Positions 11,801-20,166 of a DNA stretch of 23,104 nucleotides are shown piece by piece. Position 1 is the stretch's first letter; the number at the start of each line of letters is the position of its first letter. Below the pieces are notes generated by a model, which saw only the letters and a program-made list of their open reading frames with translations, made no database searches and was not told where the DNA came from. Position numbers and translations under genes: made by a program. This stretch comes from Saccoglossus kowalevskii. Its lineage: Eukaryota; Hemichordata; Enteropneusta; Harrimaniidae. The stretch covers positions 167,199-190,302 of the forward strand of contig NW_003141817.1 of the NCBI RefSeq assembly GCF_000003605.2. The letters run 5' to 3'.

Positions 11801-14800
11801 CAGATCTATGTGTCACAAATAACAAGCGCTTGCAATTACGCGGGAAAACATGACCGGATGAAATATATTGGTGATTAATAAAAGATAATAATGTGTTAGT
11901 AAAATAAACACACACACAAAAACGTCCTGCGCCCCCAACGTTTGAACCTACCGTGTCAGTCCCCGACCGGAATACACCGAGTGGTAATAGATGGACGTCT
12001 CTTTAATACCAATGCCATAGTAATGGTATCTATTAGAAACAACACAACGGTTACCATGGAAACAATCGATTCGCATTGATGTTGAGCATATGTCGCTTGA
12101 TATATAAATGATAGTCAATTTATTTCATTTGATGATGTTTTATTGTACTCACTTCGACTGTCCACGTGTTCCCAGTCTCCGAGTAGTCAGCTTGGGAAAT
12201 CGTTGCCGTATGACCTAGAGATAAGCAGAGCATATCATTGTTATTGAAAACGTTCCCCCTGAAGTTGCCGACGTCATTAACATTGGACGCACAATTCATA
12301 CCAAAACTAACGTAATGAAGTGTAGGGTGTTGAAGTAGTACATATCTTACACTCTGGTGTGTTTTTATTAATTCTCTAAACATTTCAATATCGTGTTTAC
12401 ATTCCTGATCAAATATGGTTGCCCTAGGAGATGTTACCTCGACAACTAATCGCCGCCATATTGTTGACAGACTCGTATGCCTCGGCAGTACATACTTTGA
12501 AAATGCAATAATCGTACAAATAACACAATCTAAACTATACAACAAGGCCACAAGAAACGAGAAATTAATAGATGTACAAAAAATAACCCACGGTGCGATC
12601 CAGGGGACATGAAGGCCTGCGACGCCCAGTTAGATCAATGTTTTCTGCGTGGCCATTTTAATCGTCCATGATGGATCAGTTTGTTGACTTCCTTAAATTT
12701 AGAAAACTATGTATATTTTTGTTAGTTTTTCTAACCTTTCACGTGTTTGTCTGTGAGGGACGTTCAAAGTCAATGTTGTGTATCGAACTAAATTGCCAGT
12801 AACTATAACGGTTTCCGCCTCCTGTAATGGTCATGAAAACAACATTTTTGGGAGTTTGCGAAGTTGAACATTATCTCCACACATTAAAGCACCTGACAGA
12901 ACCAAATATCGTTTTTTTTAATGGAGTAAAAGTGGCTATATTGCTGTCATGTAAGACATGTTAAATGCGCAAAAAACAATTTGTACAATCGGATTCACAT
13001 TGGTTTGAATCATCAGTAACTTAGCAGCACTGCCCTCTATATGTAATACACACACGACAACATATTACTATTGTTTATATCATGGTAGTGAATGTGATTC
13101 ACTGTTCGACGTCACTTTTGGCCACATCGACCTAGTACATCGAAACGAATAACATTTGATCTGGTAACTAAGAAAGGAAGAAGAGTTGCAACCGTGAGGA
13201 CATGTCCACCATTTTGCGGGTTTTCATCTTTTTGTGCTTTAATTCAAGTTGCCATAGGAGCAGAAAAAAGAAAAAGAAATAATAATTTGTCTTTGCGGTG
13301 TCAATAAAACAGATTCTACAGTACATGGGACAGTGTGGTATGGTATGACACAATATTATGAAAATTTTACATCGTCAAACTGTCTCGTCAAAGGAAGGGT
13401 GTGCCGTCAACCTCATTTTGTTCAATAAAAACACCTCAATACGATTCAAAATAATAAAACTGTGTCACATTTACACTGGTACCCACAACACGTGTGTATC
13501 TATTTTGGATATTGTGAATTTATTCATTGTGTATATTTCACTTAATTTAAAAGCTCTCTACTCTAATAAATGTAGCTGAAAAAAATGATGAAAACATTCT
13601 TTGCTGTTATGGCTTTCTAAATTAAATTTTGAAAAACAACATTTAACAAAGTTAACAATGCACAAACCAAAAATAGACGTACAAATATTCTACTATATCA
13701 ACTTTCCGACTTTTGCCATTAACTGACAGTTTGTATGTCTGATATGCACGTCACAGCTCGACATTACAATGTATATCAAACTCCAATGCTTCCTGGTAGA
13801 TGTTTGGAGGTTGTTCGGTTTAGTAGATTTCATCGAATTTTCGGTGGGGCAGGGACTTGTTATCGGATGGTCATAATTTACTGTTGTTGAATTATAGTGC
13901 TGACATTTACCAACTATAAATACCGACTAAAGTAATTGGTAAAACGAGAATAAGCGGTCACATTCGTTCAGCAATGCGTTCGAAACAACAGATTTTAAAC
14001 GCGCTGTATGCGTTGCACGGAAATCACATGGAACACGACGGACTCGGCACTTTGATTACCAATTAGAATAGTTCGTGATAACTGTAAGATTGTTATCAAT
14101 TTTAATGAGTGTTAATTACTTTGTTTGTTTGTTACAGGGACATAGTGTACATGAGTTCACTGACATATAGGTTGAATAGTCACTGGGAATAATATAATGA
14201 CAATTCTACGAAGAGACCATATCAGTAATCCGTATATATCGGTATTTAACTTGAAACGACCGCATCCGAGTATGATAAATTCGTCTCAACTTTAAGGTTG
14301 GATCGCCTTGAGAGGGAGAAAAGTTCGTTACTGTGGTGATACAACCAAAGAATTCTAGCTACCGTAGCGTCACTATGACACCCAGCCCGAGTGATGGCGG
14401 TAAATATAATAATAATACCTCTTTTATGGGAATTTGGTGTGTTGCAGAATCTCACAAAAATATGGGGAAAATGCTACAAGAAACAGGGATAACAATCGCG
14501 ACGCTTCAATAAAAATGTTTAATCATAGCGAACACAAAAGTTAAAATTATTCACAAATCACAAAATAAATCTGCATAACTTTCTTAATATTTTTCATAAA
14601 CTGTGTAAAATAGTCCACCAAAACTTTAGTCGAAAAATCATAACCACATTATTACGTACAAAGGGAAATATTGAGCCTTTATAATGCTTTCATAACTGAA
14701 CACTAATCCGTAGACTGTTTTTGTCACTGACACTGTGTTGACAAAGCAATAATGGAACTCGTAAAGAAAACTCTCGTCGATAAAATATTTTGTGAGCGAC

Positions 14801-17800
14801 TGTCGAGGAATCCGTGGCAAGCTGTACAATGATCCAGATATAACTGGTTATCACAAATGCAAAAAATAACTGCATTACTTGGCAGCATGGTTGTAAAAAC
14901 CAGGTACATATCGCCGTCGTCCTAATGCATATACTGGTTCAGGAACCGTCCTCCATTGTAATTCTGACCCCTAAACAGTCGCATGACTGTCGGTTAGTCA
15001 AGTGTTTACCCAACGCATAGCAACATTGACATCGTGTCATATTAAGGTGTTGTCGTAGAAATTATAAATTGAAAAGAAATTTAGTCTAATTTTTGTTTGA
15101 TGCACGCTAGATTTGGATCCACTGAATTTACAAACCTGTGCCTTTATAAGTCATGTCATTGTACGCATTTTGTAGTATATTATATACGTATAGTAGTACA
15201 CAGTTAAATTAGTACTATGGCCAGTTATCGACAACTTCCATTCATGATTCTTTCGCCCCAATCGACTGCCTTCGTAACAAACAAAAAAAACAGTTGCTCC
15301 CAAAGTACTCTAATCACATGTCTGTCTACTCCAAGTTTTGGGGCATTCTCCGTCAGACTCATCTTGAGGGCAAGCAATTGCAAATTGTATTCTACTCACA
15401 TCTGCGTCTACTGGGGTATTCACATTCAGACAAATTGGTGATAAATTTTCGAAATACATGTTCGGAAAATAACACCACCTTGTCAATGTACGTATACTCC
15501 CGCCGTAAAAATGCTCAATACAAGCAGACAAAATGGCGGACAATCTCACCTTGCCGAATGTCGCAGCACCGGAAGGGCTGAATTTGTTCTTCTTACAAAA
15601 ATCCAGATAGTGAGTATAAAGAACACATCGCGGAAGACAGACCCCTTCTGCTCGTTCATAATTCTCAGCCAACCTACAGATTATAAAAAAGTAATAACAT
15701 CATATAGCATGTTTGTAAAAAAAATGATTTAAGTTTATGTCTATAGTCGGTACACTTGTAGGTGTTAAAATGTACACAATACCAAATGAAATATGTCAAA
15801 TAGACCATTTCTTTTTTGTTTTATTATATTTACCCCCGTTTTGTTATAGTTGGTCGTAAATCTAGGCAGTGTATTTCTGAGTTTCAGACTGTTAACATGT
15901 ACGTAAATGTTAGACTGAAATACACAAAAACTACATTTCTCTGTCTTTTCCTAAACTACTCGTAACAACAAAAGTTACTTGACACAACAGTCATAACTTA
16001 TCAGTTTTTAGCAATCATGTACATATGTTGGCTTCCACCTTTTTAAAGAAACATTACTTTTAACACCGGTGATTAGATCTTTGCATGAACCCCCATTAAG
16101 AGATCATTATTCCCAAACACAAATGCTATAAACACGACCACGCACGCCTTTAACATGTGCCTTGACTTCAGATAAAGTGGAGATATCACTATCAAAGTTT
16201 ATTGGACGCACATTCATAGTCATTGTAGCTAGTCAAAAATAGATTAACTTGAGACATTTGGCTAACAATGGACTAATGTATATATTTGTGTTAAATTATT
16301 GTAAATTAATTTTAGTCTAATAAATGTCTAAACATACCATGCTATAGATAATTAAATACATTCACACATTTACGTGTGAGTTTCAAAAATAACATGTGAA
16401 GTGATGAGTCGTGTTTTATTTCAAAGCTGATGGACGTATTTAGGCGGGTGTATTATAGACAGAAATTAGAATAAATAAATATATAATTTTGTTTTAAAGT
16501 TAGTGAATAACACGTGTGTACATCATTGTTTGTAGCATTACAGATGATTCAGAAACGATGTTGAAATTCTGGTGTGTAGAAGAGATGCGTCTCTAAATTG
16601 TCTGAATGAATGACGTCACGCGTATAACACCACCCAGTAGGCTCTATACAGACTTACACCACGAACCATTGGACTTGGATAACGCACTACAGACGTGTAG
16701 AGTAATTGTACTAACCATTTTAATGTTGATGCTATCTGTGATTGTTTTTTGCTTTGGTCTTCTGGCGACAGCTTAGTGCCGACCATGTTTTTGTCCTCGT
16801 TCTCCTTGTCTAAGTTTTCTTTCATCTCTGAAAAAAGAAAAGGGCTATAAACTTAGTTATTTTATATAATAATAGTATCCGATTAAAAAGTACCATATTA
16901 CATACACATGATAGGATATTTTGTTTATCATCAGTTAGTCTATGACCAAGTACCAGTATTTTATATTTCATCATGTACCGTCGTAAAAAACAGGACACTT
17001 TCTATAACTCCAAACACCAGACCATTCATTATTGATATTGATAACTACACGATGAGTATCTACAAAATAATGTATCAGTATCAAGAATCGGCTTCTAAAA
17101 CCACCAAAATCCACGTTTCCATTTGTTATTACTATACATTGAAATAATTGCAATTCGTCGCTTTGCCGAAATTCGTCCGATTTCCGTATTTATCGCACCA
17201 ACTGTTTTGTCTCACAGTATTACAAGAAACTTAACATAGCAAGAAAACTACAGCAATAGCATCAATAATAATGATAACAACGAGAACAAATCAAAAACAA
17301 CAGTGAAAATTATAATAATAAAACATCTACAATATAAAAAATACGTACTAAACGGCAACGACTAGTAAATGGGGGTCGGTGCCAGGAGTGCGTGGAACGT
17401 CAAACAAGGGTTGATAACGACGATTTACTAAATCATACACCTGCCGCTACACGGGAAATGTAAACTCCGTGAAATGTCTACGTACTAAACACGGCCTTCG
17501 CCAAAGACAATCGTTCATCGGTGCATAGATACACGGGAAGGTTGGTGTATTGATAGTTTTTAAACTGTGACTGGCCGAATTCCGAGCAGACTGCCCGGTA
17601 ATTCATTCAACAAGCCAATGCAACCATACAAAATGCAAAGCAGTATTGAGTGGTAATACACGTACAACAACGGTTGGCACGTGGGAATGATGATCAAAGC
17701 GACACCCAATCAATGAAGCTGAATCACAACACCTAAACTAGATCAATTATAACACCACCAAGCTAACGTGAGATTAGCTTCACGCTTAAGACAACTGATA

Positions 17801-20166
17801 AACATACATATTATTCATGGCTACGGATTACAATGATCGTGTGTACATAAAGTCTAGGGCTTGGCCGTGTGCTGATAAAAGAATAAAACGCGTCGTTGTC
17901 TATAATCCGTCCTCAAATCGTCGGTAAAACTTCACTGGTACCGGTAGTAGATACAAAGTATTACGTGAGTGTAACATTGGTTTTAGTATTTTAAACGTTG
18001 AAAGGTGGATAGTGCCGATGTATGACTAAAACATTAAACTGTTTTTTGTTTTGTTTTCTTTTTAAATAAATATTGTGCAACGCGTCTTTTCACTAAGAGG
18101 TATCAAGCGTTCAAATACAGCCGCCAGGCCACGGGCGTGTTTCTTATTGGCGTTTTTTCACAACAAAAGCCGCACTTGCTCGAATTTGGAAAAATAATTG
18201 CACAGTGGAAATGACCTACGCAGTAACAATTACATATCGTCCAATAAAAAACACGGGCACATGAATACAAGTGGCCAAAAAATCCGGGGTGGTGTCGAAC
18301 CACGCTTGTTAAATTTATTATAGATGCTATTCAATTCTTGCAACAAGACAGTGTGCCACTATAACCGACTAGGCCATTTCCACTGTGCCATTAATGCTTT
18401 GCTATTTTTTTTTCGCGCAAAAATACATACATACAACCAAACAAAATAACCAATCACTATTAACACGAACATGCATTTTTGCATTTTTTAAGACCACGGA
18501 TATCCGCACACCATTCAGACTGCTAGTAACACGAAACGGTAACACCTCATGTCAATGAATTTAAGTCAGTGTGAATCACGGTGTTGCTATCCTGCTAACT
18601 GTATCTAGAGAATGTCTTGATCAGAAATTTGGTGCCCACCTTACTAAAGTTAATCTAAATGGAGATATGTAATGTGATAACGACTGACATTAGTTGTCGC
18701 TTCCAAGCTAGCATCCTTATTACGCGGCGCATTCAACTAAGGGGACGTCGGATTAATTGTCCCATTAACACACCAGGTTGATAAGAGTAAAAACTTCCAC
18801 CAGTGTAATCATATTGTTCTAAACTGCAGTCGTTCATGTGGCGTAGGATGTGGGCTTTGTGGCTGAATTCACTTCGAAATAAGGCATATCAATAATAATA
18901 ACAACAATATAACGAATACACCACGAATTATATATGGTGGATATCCTGAGACAACTTGCAAAAGTTAGTTAACACTGAATAAACAAAATTAAATTAAAAG
19001 AACCAACACACGAAAAAACAACGCGACAATCGTATGATTTTGTATGTGGTGATCCGAGTATACAACTTACCGTACGATTTAGAAGTACGGGATTGCTATG
19101 CCGGCAGAAACTGACCCCTTGAGGTTTAGGTAGCTAGCATTAATAGACTGTGGGTAGTTAAGCAACAGCGATGTAAATTTATGGCGATTTGAACGCGAAT
19201 CAGATAACCTCGCTTTAGTTTGTTATTTATTTTACGACGTCAATGATTAAGTCGAAAAACACCACAAATCAGTCTATATTGTCAATAGCCAAAAGAGTTA
19301 AAATGAACGAAAATCGATAAATCCAGATTATATATGATTTCCAAATAATCTTTTCGTCGTCGCTTGGAGATACAAAAGTTTGATCAAAGTCAATCGTTTC
19401 TTTGTTCTCCTTTAAAACTGCATGGACTCTAGCATAGTATTCGTAAACACCGTGTTTACGTGAACACAGCACTCATTTTTTATTCCAGTACACTCCAAGT
19501 TCTTGTGGCGATGCAATGGAATTTCGAACTGTACTAATGTTTATCCTAATAGATAAACACAGTCAGTTAATCGAGGAAGTAAATTTTAAAATGTTAACAG
19601 CATACTTAGTATATAGCAGTCAGTTGTCTGGACTGGTCGTGATAAGGTCGACAGTTAGGACTATATTACAAATGCGAAAATGAAATGAACAAATATTTCG
19701 CTTATGCAGTGAACTCTGACCGGGCTCCAGGTCGGTTGACACGCAAAGATGTCATAAATACACAGTTTTTCAGTTAAACCTAAATTGTAGTTCGATTAGA
19801 CATAGTGTCGTATACGTCAGGGCGGAAATCCATTGAGTTGAAAAGTTTTTGTTGAGAAAAGAAAATGCATGTGCCGGTCAGTTTTTTTCAGTCTTCAAGC
19901 TTCAGTCATAATATAAATGCGACTTTTACATTGTCAACAGAAAGACGATGGCGAATCATAGAACCGAAAACTATAGCGACACTACGCAGCGGAGAATATG
20001 TGAGATAATGGCGTTGAAATAGTTAGGATACAGGTATTACGGATTAGATAATTTCTTAACCCCACCGAAACACAACAATAATTCTCGCCGAGAGATAAAA
20101 AATAGAGTATTATTCAGTTCTACCTGGTACGTGGTTGCTGCCCACTATGCTGGCTACAGTACGCAT
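2626..20166 (-). CDS. RFX6: RFX6-like winged-helix transcription factor, 19-exon gene model
   Basis: Joined exons encode a regulatory factor X protein of the RFX6 type. RFX proteins bind X-box DNA as dimers in the nucleus; vertebrate RFX6 is needed for endocrine pancreas and gut endoderm. The model has 794 residues against 928 in human. Domains in order (model numbering): acidic/basic N-terminus 1-45; RFX DNA-binding domain about 48-126, with the LPRC, FGKVIRQRFP and [15 protein letters not shown] signatures; linker block [16 protein letters not shown] about 155-170; B, C and dimerisation regions about 185-480, ending in [26 protein letters not shown] nuclear-localisation-like stretch 500-505; Ser/Tyr/Gly/His-rich disordered tail 512-794. 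RFX6 rather than RFX4 is chosen because of the METQ dimerisation segment, the long tail and the [14 protein letters not shown]-terminus, which recalls vertebrate RFX6. All junctions keep frame. Exon 1 is the only weak part; exons 2-19 are firm. Confidence 0.93.
2838..3291 (-). other. RFX6 intron 18
   Basis: A 454-bp GT-AG intron. It holds a CTCF-like TCACTAGAGGGCGC at 3079-3092 on the plus strand. Nothing else was seen. Confidence 0.85.
3292..3930 (-). CDS. RFX6: RFX6 exon 18 (large disordered tail exon)
   Basis: A 639-nt exon encoding residues 512-724. It begins [20 protein letters not shown] and continues as a Ser/Thr/Tyr/Gly/His/Asn-rich region with few hydrophobic blocks, typical of a transactivation or disordered domain. 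A Gly/Met/Ser/Tyr low-complexity run ([20 protein letters not shown]) lies near its 3' end. Vertebrate RFX6 has a tail of similar composition. Acceptor GTCTTTTCGCAG; donor CCACGG|GTAGGT. The whole exon is open with no interruption. Confidence 0.93.
3931..4825 (-). other. RFX6 intron 17 (contains the 40-bp array)
   Basis: An 895-bp GT-AG intron. More than a third is the tandem array at 4164-4484. The rest (3931-4163 and about 4500-4825) shows no recognised element. Confidence 0.88.
4164..4484. repeat. 40-bp minisatellite, eight copies, nearly identical
   Basis: The unit reads GTCATTATAAAGAGGCTAGC followed by AATGCCTGAATATAAAAGGT. Copies start at 4164, 4204, 4244, 4284, 4325, 4365, 4405 and 4445; a fragment follows at 4485. 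Only a one-base insertion (copy 4) and one or two substitutions separate the copies, so the expansion is recent. Each unit carries GCTAGC and a TATAAAAGG motif. It lies inside intron 17. Confidence 0.98.
4826..4924 (-). CDS. RFX6: RFX6 exon 17 (basic NLS-like segment)
   Basis: Encodes Gly479 to Ala511: [19 protein letters not shown], then [19 protein letters not shown] (about 500-505) is a plausible nuclear localisation signal; this reading is from composition only. Acceptor TTTAATTTCTCAG; donor GCTG|GTAAGT. The exon has no close counterpart that I recall in human RFX6, but it is frame-compatible with both neighbours. Confidence 0.9.
5067..5189 (-). CDS. RFX6: RFX6 exon 16 (dimerisation core)
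   Basis: Encodes [20 protein letters not shown] then [20 protein letters not shown] (438-478). FGSFHLI-x-M-x-x-DEY is the hallmark of the RFX dimerisation region, and METQ followed by KYMK is closest to RFX6 (human LAMETQFNND, LLDKYMKN). Acceptor CGTTCTTTACAG; donor GCGG|GTAGGA. Confidence 0.97.
5190..5783 (-). other. RFX6 intron 15
   Basis: A 594-bp GT-AG intron, AT-rich, with several AATTGAA-type words around 5260-5290. An open frame at 5319-5549 on the plus strand has no recognised domain. No other feature was seen. Confidence 0.85.
5784..5901 (-). CDS. RFX6: RFX6 exon 15 (D region)
   Basis: Encodes residues 399-437: [20 protein letters not shown], then [19 protein letters not shown], and one base of Gly438. 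It corresponds to [20 protein letters not shown] of human RFX6. Acceptor AATTTATAG; donor TTTTG|GTAAGT. Confidence 0.96.
6056..6150 (-). CDS. RFX6: RFX6 exon 14
   Basis: Two bases finish Phe367; then [20 protein letters not shown] and [11 protein letters not shown] (368-398), matching the [20 protein letters not shown] stretch of RFX6. Acceptor TTTAATTCGTAG; donor TTGGAG|GTAATT. Confidence 0.95.
6391..6535 (-). CDS. RFX6: RFX6 exon 13 (C region)
   Basis: Encodes residues 319-366: [20 protein letters not shown], then [19 protein letters not shown] and NNDSQNARE, plus one base of Phe367. It aligns with the [20 protein letters not shown] segment of RFX6, but the second half is divergent. Acceptor AACCACTGTAG; donor GAGAGT|GTAAGT. 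Confidence 0.93.
6654..6712 (-). CDS. RFX6: RFX6 exon 12
   Basis: Two bases finish Val299 and 57 encode [19 protein letters not shown], equivalent to [19 protein letters not shown] of human RFX6. Acceptor ATTTACAG; donor GCGCAG|GTAAGA. Leaves in phase 0. Confidence 0.96.
6713..6897 (-). other. RFX6 intron 11, a GC-AG intron
   Basis: A 185-bp intron that begins GCAAGT and ends TTTACAG. It carries an inverted pair of GAGGGCGC words (arms 6806-6820 and 6843-6857). The flanking protein sequence (KKMA / [15 protein letters not shown]) fixes both ends. Confidence 0.92.
6806..6857. repeat. Inverted repeat of TTGCGCCCTC
   Basis: The left arm TTGCGCCCTCTGTGG and the reverse complement of the right arm, TTGCGCCCTCCGCGG, match at 13 of 15 positions with a 22-bp AT-rich loop. 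It could be a paired protein-binding site or a remnant of a small transposon. Confidence 0.85.
6898..6998 (-). CDS. RFX6: RFX6 exon 11 (ends at a GC donor)
   Basis: Encodes residues 266-298: [20 protein letters not shown], then [13 protein letters not shown], and one base of Val299. It matches the [20 protein letters not shown] region of RFX6. Acceptor TTTTTTTCACAG. The donor is GCAG|GCAAGT: the downstream intron starts with GC, not GT. The only nearby GT (at AA|GTAC) would throw exon 12 out of frame, so the GC site is required. Confidence 0.94.
7206..7255 (-). CDS. RFX6: RFX6 exon 10
   Basis: A 50-nt exon encoding [16 protein letters not shown] and two bases of Thr265, equivalent to LTDVLIPATMQEMPES of human RFX6. 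Acceptor TTTGATCCAG; donor GATAC|GTGAGT. Confidence 0.95.
7256..8023 (-). other. RFX6 intron 9
   Basis: A 768-bp GT-AG intron. Two plus-strand open frames (7406-7690, 7677-7985) lie inside, but they are AT-rich, have no recognised motif and look like chance frames. Confidence 0.85.
8024..8137 (-). CDS. RFX6: RFX6 exon 9 (B region, FWQGMPDHL)
   Basis: Encodes residues 211-248: [20 protein letters not shown] then [21 protein letters not shown] is the signature of the RFX B domain, which with C and D supports dimerisation. Acceptor TTTTACACAG; donor TATAAA|GTAAGT, full consensus. Phase 0 at both ends. Confidence 0.97.
8138..8485 (-). other. RFX6 intron 8
   Basis: A 348-bp GT-AG intron with nothing recognised inside. 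Confidence 0.85.
8486..8563 (-). CDS. RFX6: RFX6 exon 8 (B region)
   Basis: Encodes residues 185-210, with [20 protein letters not shown] at the core, matching the MMYKTHCQCILD segment of RFX6. Acceptor TATCACACCTCAG; donor GACGAG|GTAAAA. Both ends are phase 0 and the length is exactly 26 codons. Confidence 0.96.
8564..8927 (-). other. RFX6 intron 7
   Basis: A 364-bp intron, AT-rich, ending in TATCACACCTCAG. Nothing recognised inside. Confidence 0.85.
8928..9032 (-). CDS. RFX6: RFX6 exon 7 (conserved linker)
   Basis: Encodes residues 150-184: [20 protein letters not shown] followed by a variable [15 protein letters not shown]. The [17 protein letters not shown] run is almost invariant in RFX4/RFX6 proteins and links the DNA-binding domain to the B region. 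Acceptor TTATTTTAAG; donor GAAAAG|GTATTT, which is weak beyond the GT. Both ends are in phase 0. Confidence 0.96.
9174..9263. promoter_or_regulatory. Cluster of three RFX X-box-like sites
   Basis: Against GTNRCC-N(0-3)-RGYAAC: 9174-9186 reads GCTGCC-C-GGTAAC (one mismatch), 9215-9228 reads ACAACC-AT-AGCAAC (two mismatches), and 9251-9263 reads GTTGCC-T-GGCGAC (one mismatch). RFX dimers bind such sites. Binding here is inference. Confidence 0.4.
9860..10040. promoter_or_regulatory. TATC/GATA-dense stretch, candidate enhancer
   Basis: About eight TATC/GATA words in 180 bp, six of them TATCG/CGATA, plus GATCAAAG (TCF/LEF-type) and CTATCGATTGG (CUT/Onecut-like). GATA, Onecut and TCF factors act in endoderm of many animals. 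Function is inference from motif density. Confidence 0.3.
10854..10886. repeat. Imperfect trinucleotide tract (GGT/AGT)
   Basis: Runs of GGT then AGT in intron 6. A short GGT-rich stretch continues to about 10955. It encodes nothing supportable. Confidence 0.85.
10994..11021 (-). CDS. RFX6: RFX6 exon 6 (28-nt microexon)
   Basis: Acceptor TTTTAG|G; donor ACAGAG|GTGAGT. One base finishes Arg140 and 27 bases encode FSGTKIKTE, corresponding to FSGSKLKNE of vertebrate RFX6. It is the only reading between exons 5 and 7 that restores frame and fits the family. It is flanked by introns of 930 and 1961 bp. Confidence 0.93.
11022..11951 (-). other. RFX6 intron 5
   Basis: A 930-bp GT-AG intron. A small hairpin-like ACCGGGAAGACATTCCGGTC is at about 11110-11130. 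No gene or repeat family was recognised. Confidence 0.85.
11952..12029 (-). CDS. RFX6: RFX6 exon 5 (wing 1, end of DNA-binding domain)
   Basis: Begins with the last base of Lys114 and encodes [20 protein letters not shown] then GRGLT and two bases of Arg140. [11 protein letters not shown] is the diagnostic end of the RFX DNA-binding domain. Acceptor TTTCTAATAG; donor ACACG|GTAGGT. The intron before it (intron 4) is only 123 bp and contains an RFX-like palindrome. Confidence 0.97.
12050..12063. promoter_or_regulatory. RFX X-box-like palindrome in intron 4
   Basis: GTTACCATGGAAAC matches the RFX consensus GTTGCCATGGCAAC at 12 of 14 positions. It lies in the 123-bp intron 4, about 20 bp upstream of the exon 5 acceptor on the minus strand. 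It could be an RFX binding site; a purely splicing-related or chance origin cannot be excluded. Confidence 0.5.
12153..12214 (-). CDS. RFX6: RFX6 exon 4 (DNA recognition helix)
   Basis: Acceptor TATCTCTAG; donor TCGAA|GTGAGT, a near-perfect consensus. It encodes [20 protein letters not shown] and two bases of Lys114. This is the recognition helix plus the start of wing 1, the part of RFX proteins that contacts the X-box. A longer open frame covers the same bases in another phase (12120-12551) but is a shadow; this frame matches the family and joins exons 3 and 5 exactly. Confidence 0.97.
12215..15549 (-). other. RFX6 intron 3
   Basis: A 3335-bp GT-AG intron. Several small open frames on both strands (for example 13358-13579 plus, 14246-14455 minus, three overlapping frames at 14638-14909 minus) have no recognisable domains or splice support. 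No repeat family was recognised. Confidence 0.85.
15550..15673 (-). CDS. RFX6: RFX6 exon 3 (DNA-binding domain, first half)
   Basis: Encodes Trp52 to Lys93: [30 protein letters not shown], then AATFGK. This is the family-diagnostic first half of the RFX winged helix (helices 1 and 2). The Cys-Leu-Pro-Arg segment and the Tyr-x-x-Tyr-x-x-Phe-Cys pattern are those of RFX4/RFX6. Acceptor AATCTGTAG|G; donor GGCAAG|GTGAGA. Leaves in phase 0. Confidence 0.97.
15674..16715 (-). other. RFX6 intron 2
   Basis: A 1042-bp intron with GTTAGT donor and CTGTAG acceptor. AT-rich; nothing recognised inside. Confidence 0.85.
16716..16827 (-). CDS. RFX6: RFX6 exon 2 (N-terminal region, start of DNA-binding domain)
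   Basis: Acceptor CTTTTTTCAG precedes AG-ATG; the donor is TG|GTTAGT. It encodes residues 15-51 ([16 protein letters not shown], then [11 protein letters not shown]) and two bases of Trp52. The charged, low-complexity start matches the acidic stretch before the RFX domain of RFX6, and STLKW corresponds to the conserved L-x-W at the beginning of helix 1. The ATG just after the acceptor could be the real start if exon 1 is non-coding. Phases: enters 1, leaves 2. Confidence 0.88.
16828..20123 (-). other. Putative RFX6 intron 1 / 5' flank
   Basis: A 3296-bp stretch upstream of exon 2. It is intron 1 if exon 1 at 20124-20166 is right, otherwise part 5' flank. It contains the inverted-repeat element at 18197-18391. 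The word TACGTACTAAAC occurs at about 17342 and 17479. A minus-strand open frame (19269-19472) lacks an ATG and convincing splice sites. Confidence 0.5.
18197..18391. mobile_element. Small TA-flanked inverted-repeat element (MITE-like)
   Basis: The left end ATTGCACAGTGGAAATGACC-TA (18197-18218) and the right end read in reverse (ATGGCACAGTGGAAATGGCC-TA, 18370-18391) match at 20 of 22 positions. TA lies on both sides (18195-18196 and 18392-18393), as expected for a Tc1/mariner-type target duplication. The 195-bp size and absence of a transposase fit a non-autonomous element. Inside, the minus strand carries GGTTCGACACC (18291-18301), which fits an RNA polymerase III B box, so a tRNA-derived SINE origin is an alternative. 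Confidence 0.6.
20124..20166 (-). CDS. RFX6: RFX6 candidate exon 1 (start codon, residues 1-14)
   Basis: An ATG in a good context (CACCATGC) opens a 14-codon frame, [14 protein letters not shown], followed by one G and a donor reading CCAG|GTAGAA. The single leftover base joins the AG at the start of exon 2 to give GAG (Glu), so the phase is right. A possible upstream acceptor (TTTATTTAAG or the next CAG) would allow a separate 5' UTR exon. The segment is too short to show homology, and a one-in-three phase match is weak evidence. The alternative is a non-coding first exon, with translation starting at the Met codon at the head of exon 2. Confidence 0.4.

Noticed and set aside
12120..12551. 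A 143-codon open frame on the minus strand ending near a strong donor
   Set aside because: The same donor and bases read in another frame give [20 protein letters not shown], the RFX recognition helix, which joins exons 3 and 5 in phase. The long frame has no ATG and is a shadow.
18291..18301. B-box GGTTCGACACC as part of a tRNA gene
   Set aside because: No cloverleaf, anticodon arm or acceptor stem can be formed around it; it is at most a tRNA-derived repeat.
18103..18303. Cys/His-rich minus-strand frame resembling a zinc finger
   Set aside because: It overlaps half of the inverted-repeat element and has no ordered metal-binding spacing; best read as repeat sequence.
19047..19095. Strong donor CGTACG|GTAAGT on the minus strand as an alternative RFX6 exon 1
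   Set aside because: The frame in the phase needed by exon 2 has no ATG before an upstream stop; it could be only a non-coding exon.
19269..19472. Minus-strand frame with protein-like composition ([20 protein letters not shown])
   Set aside because: It starts directly after a stop without ATG, lacks a good acceptor or donor, and no family was recognised.
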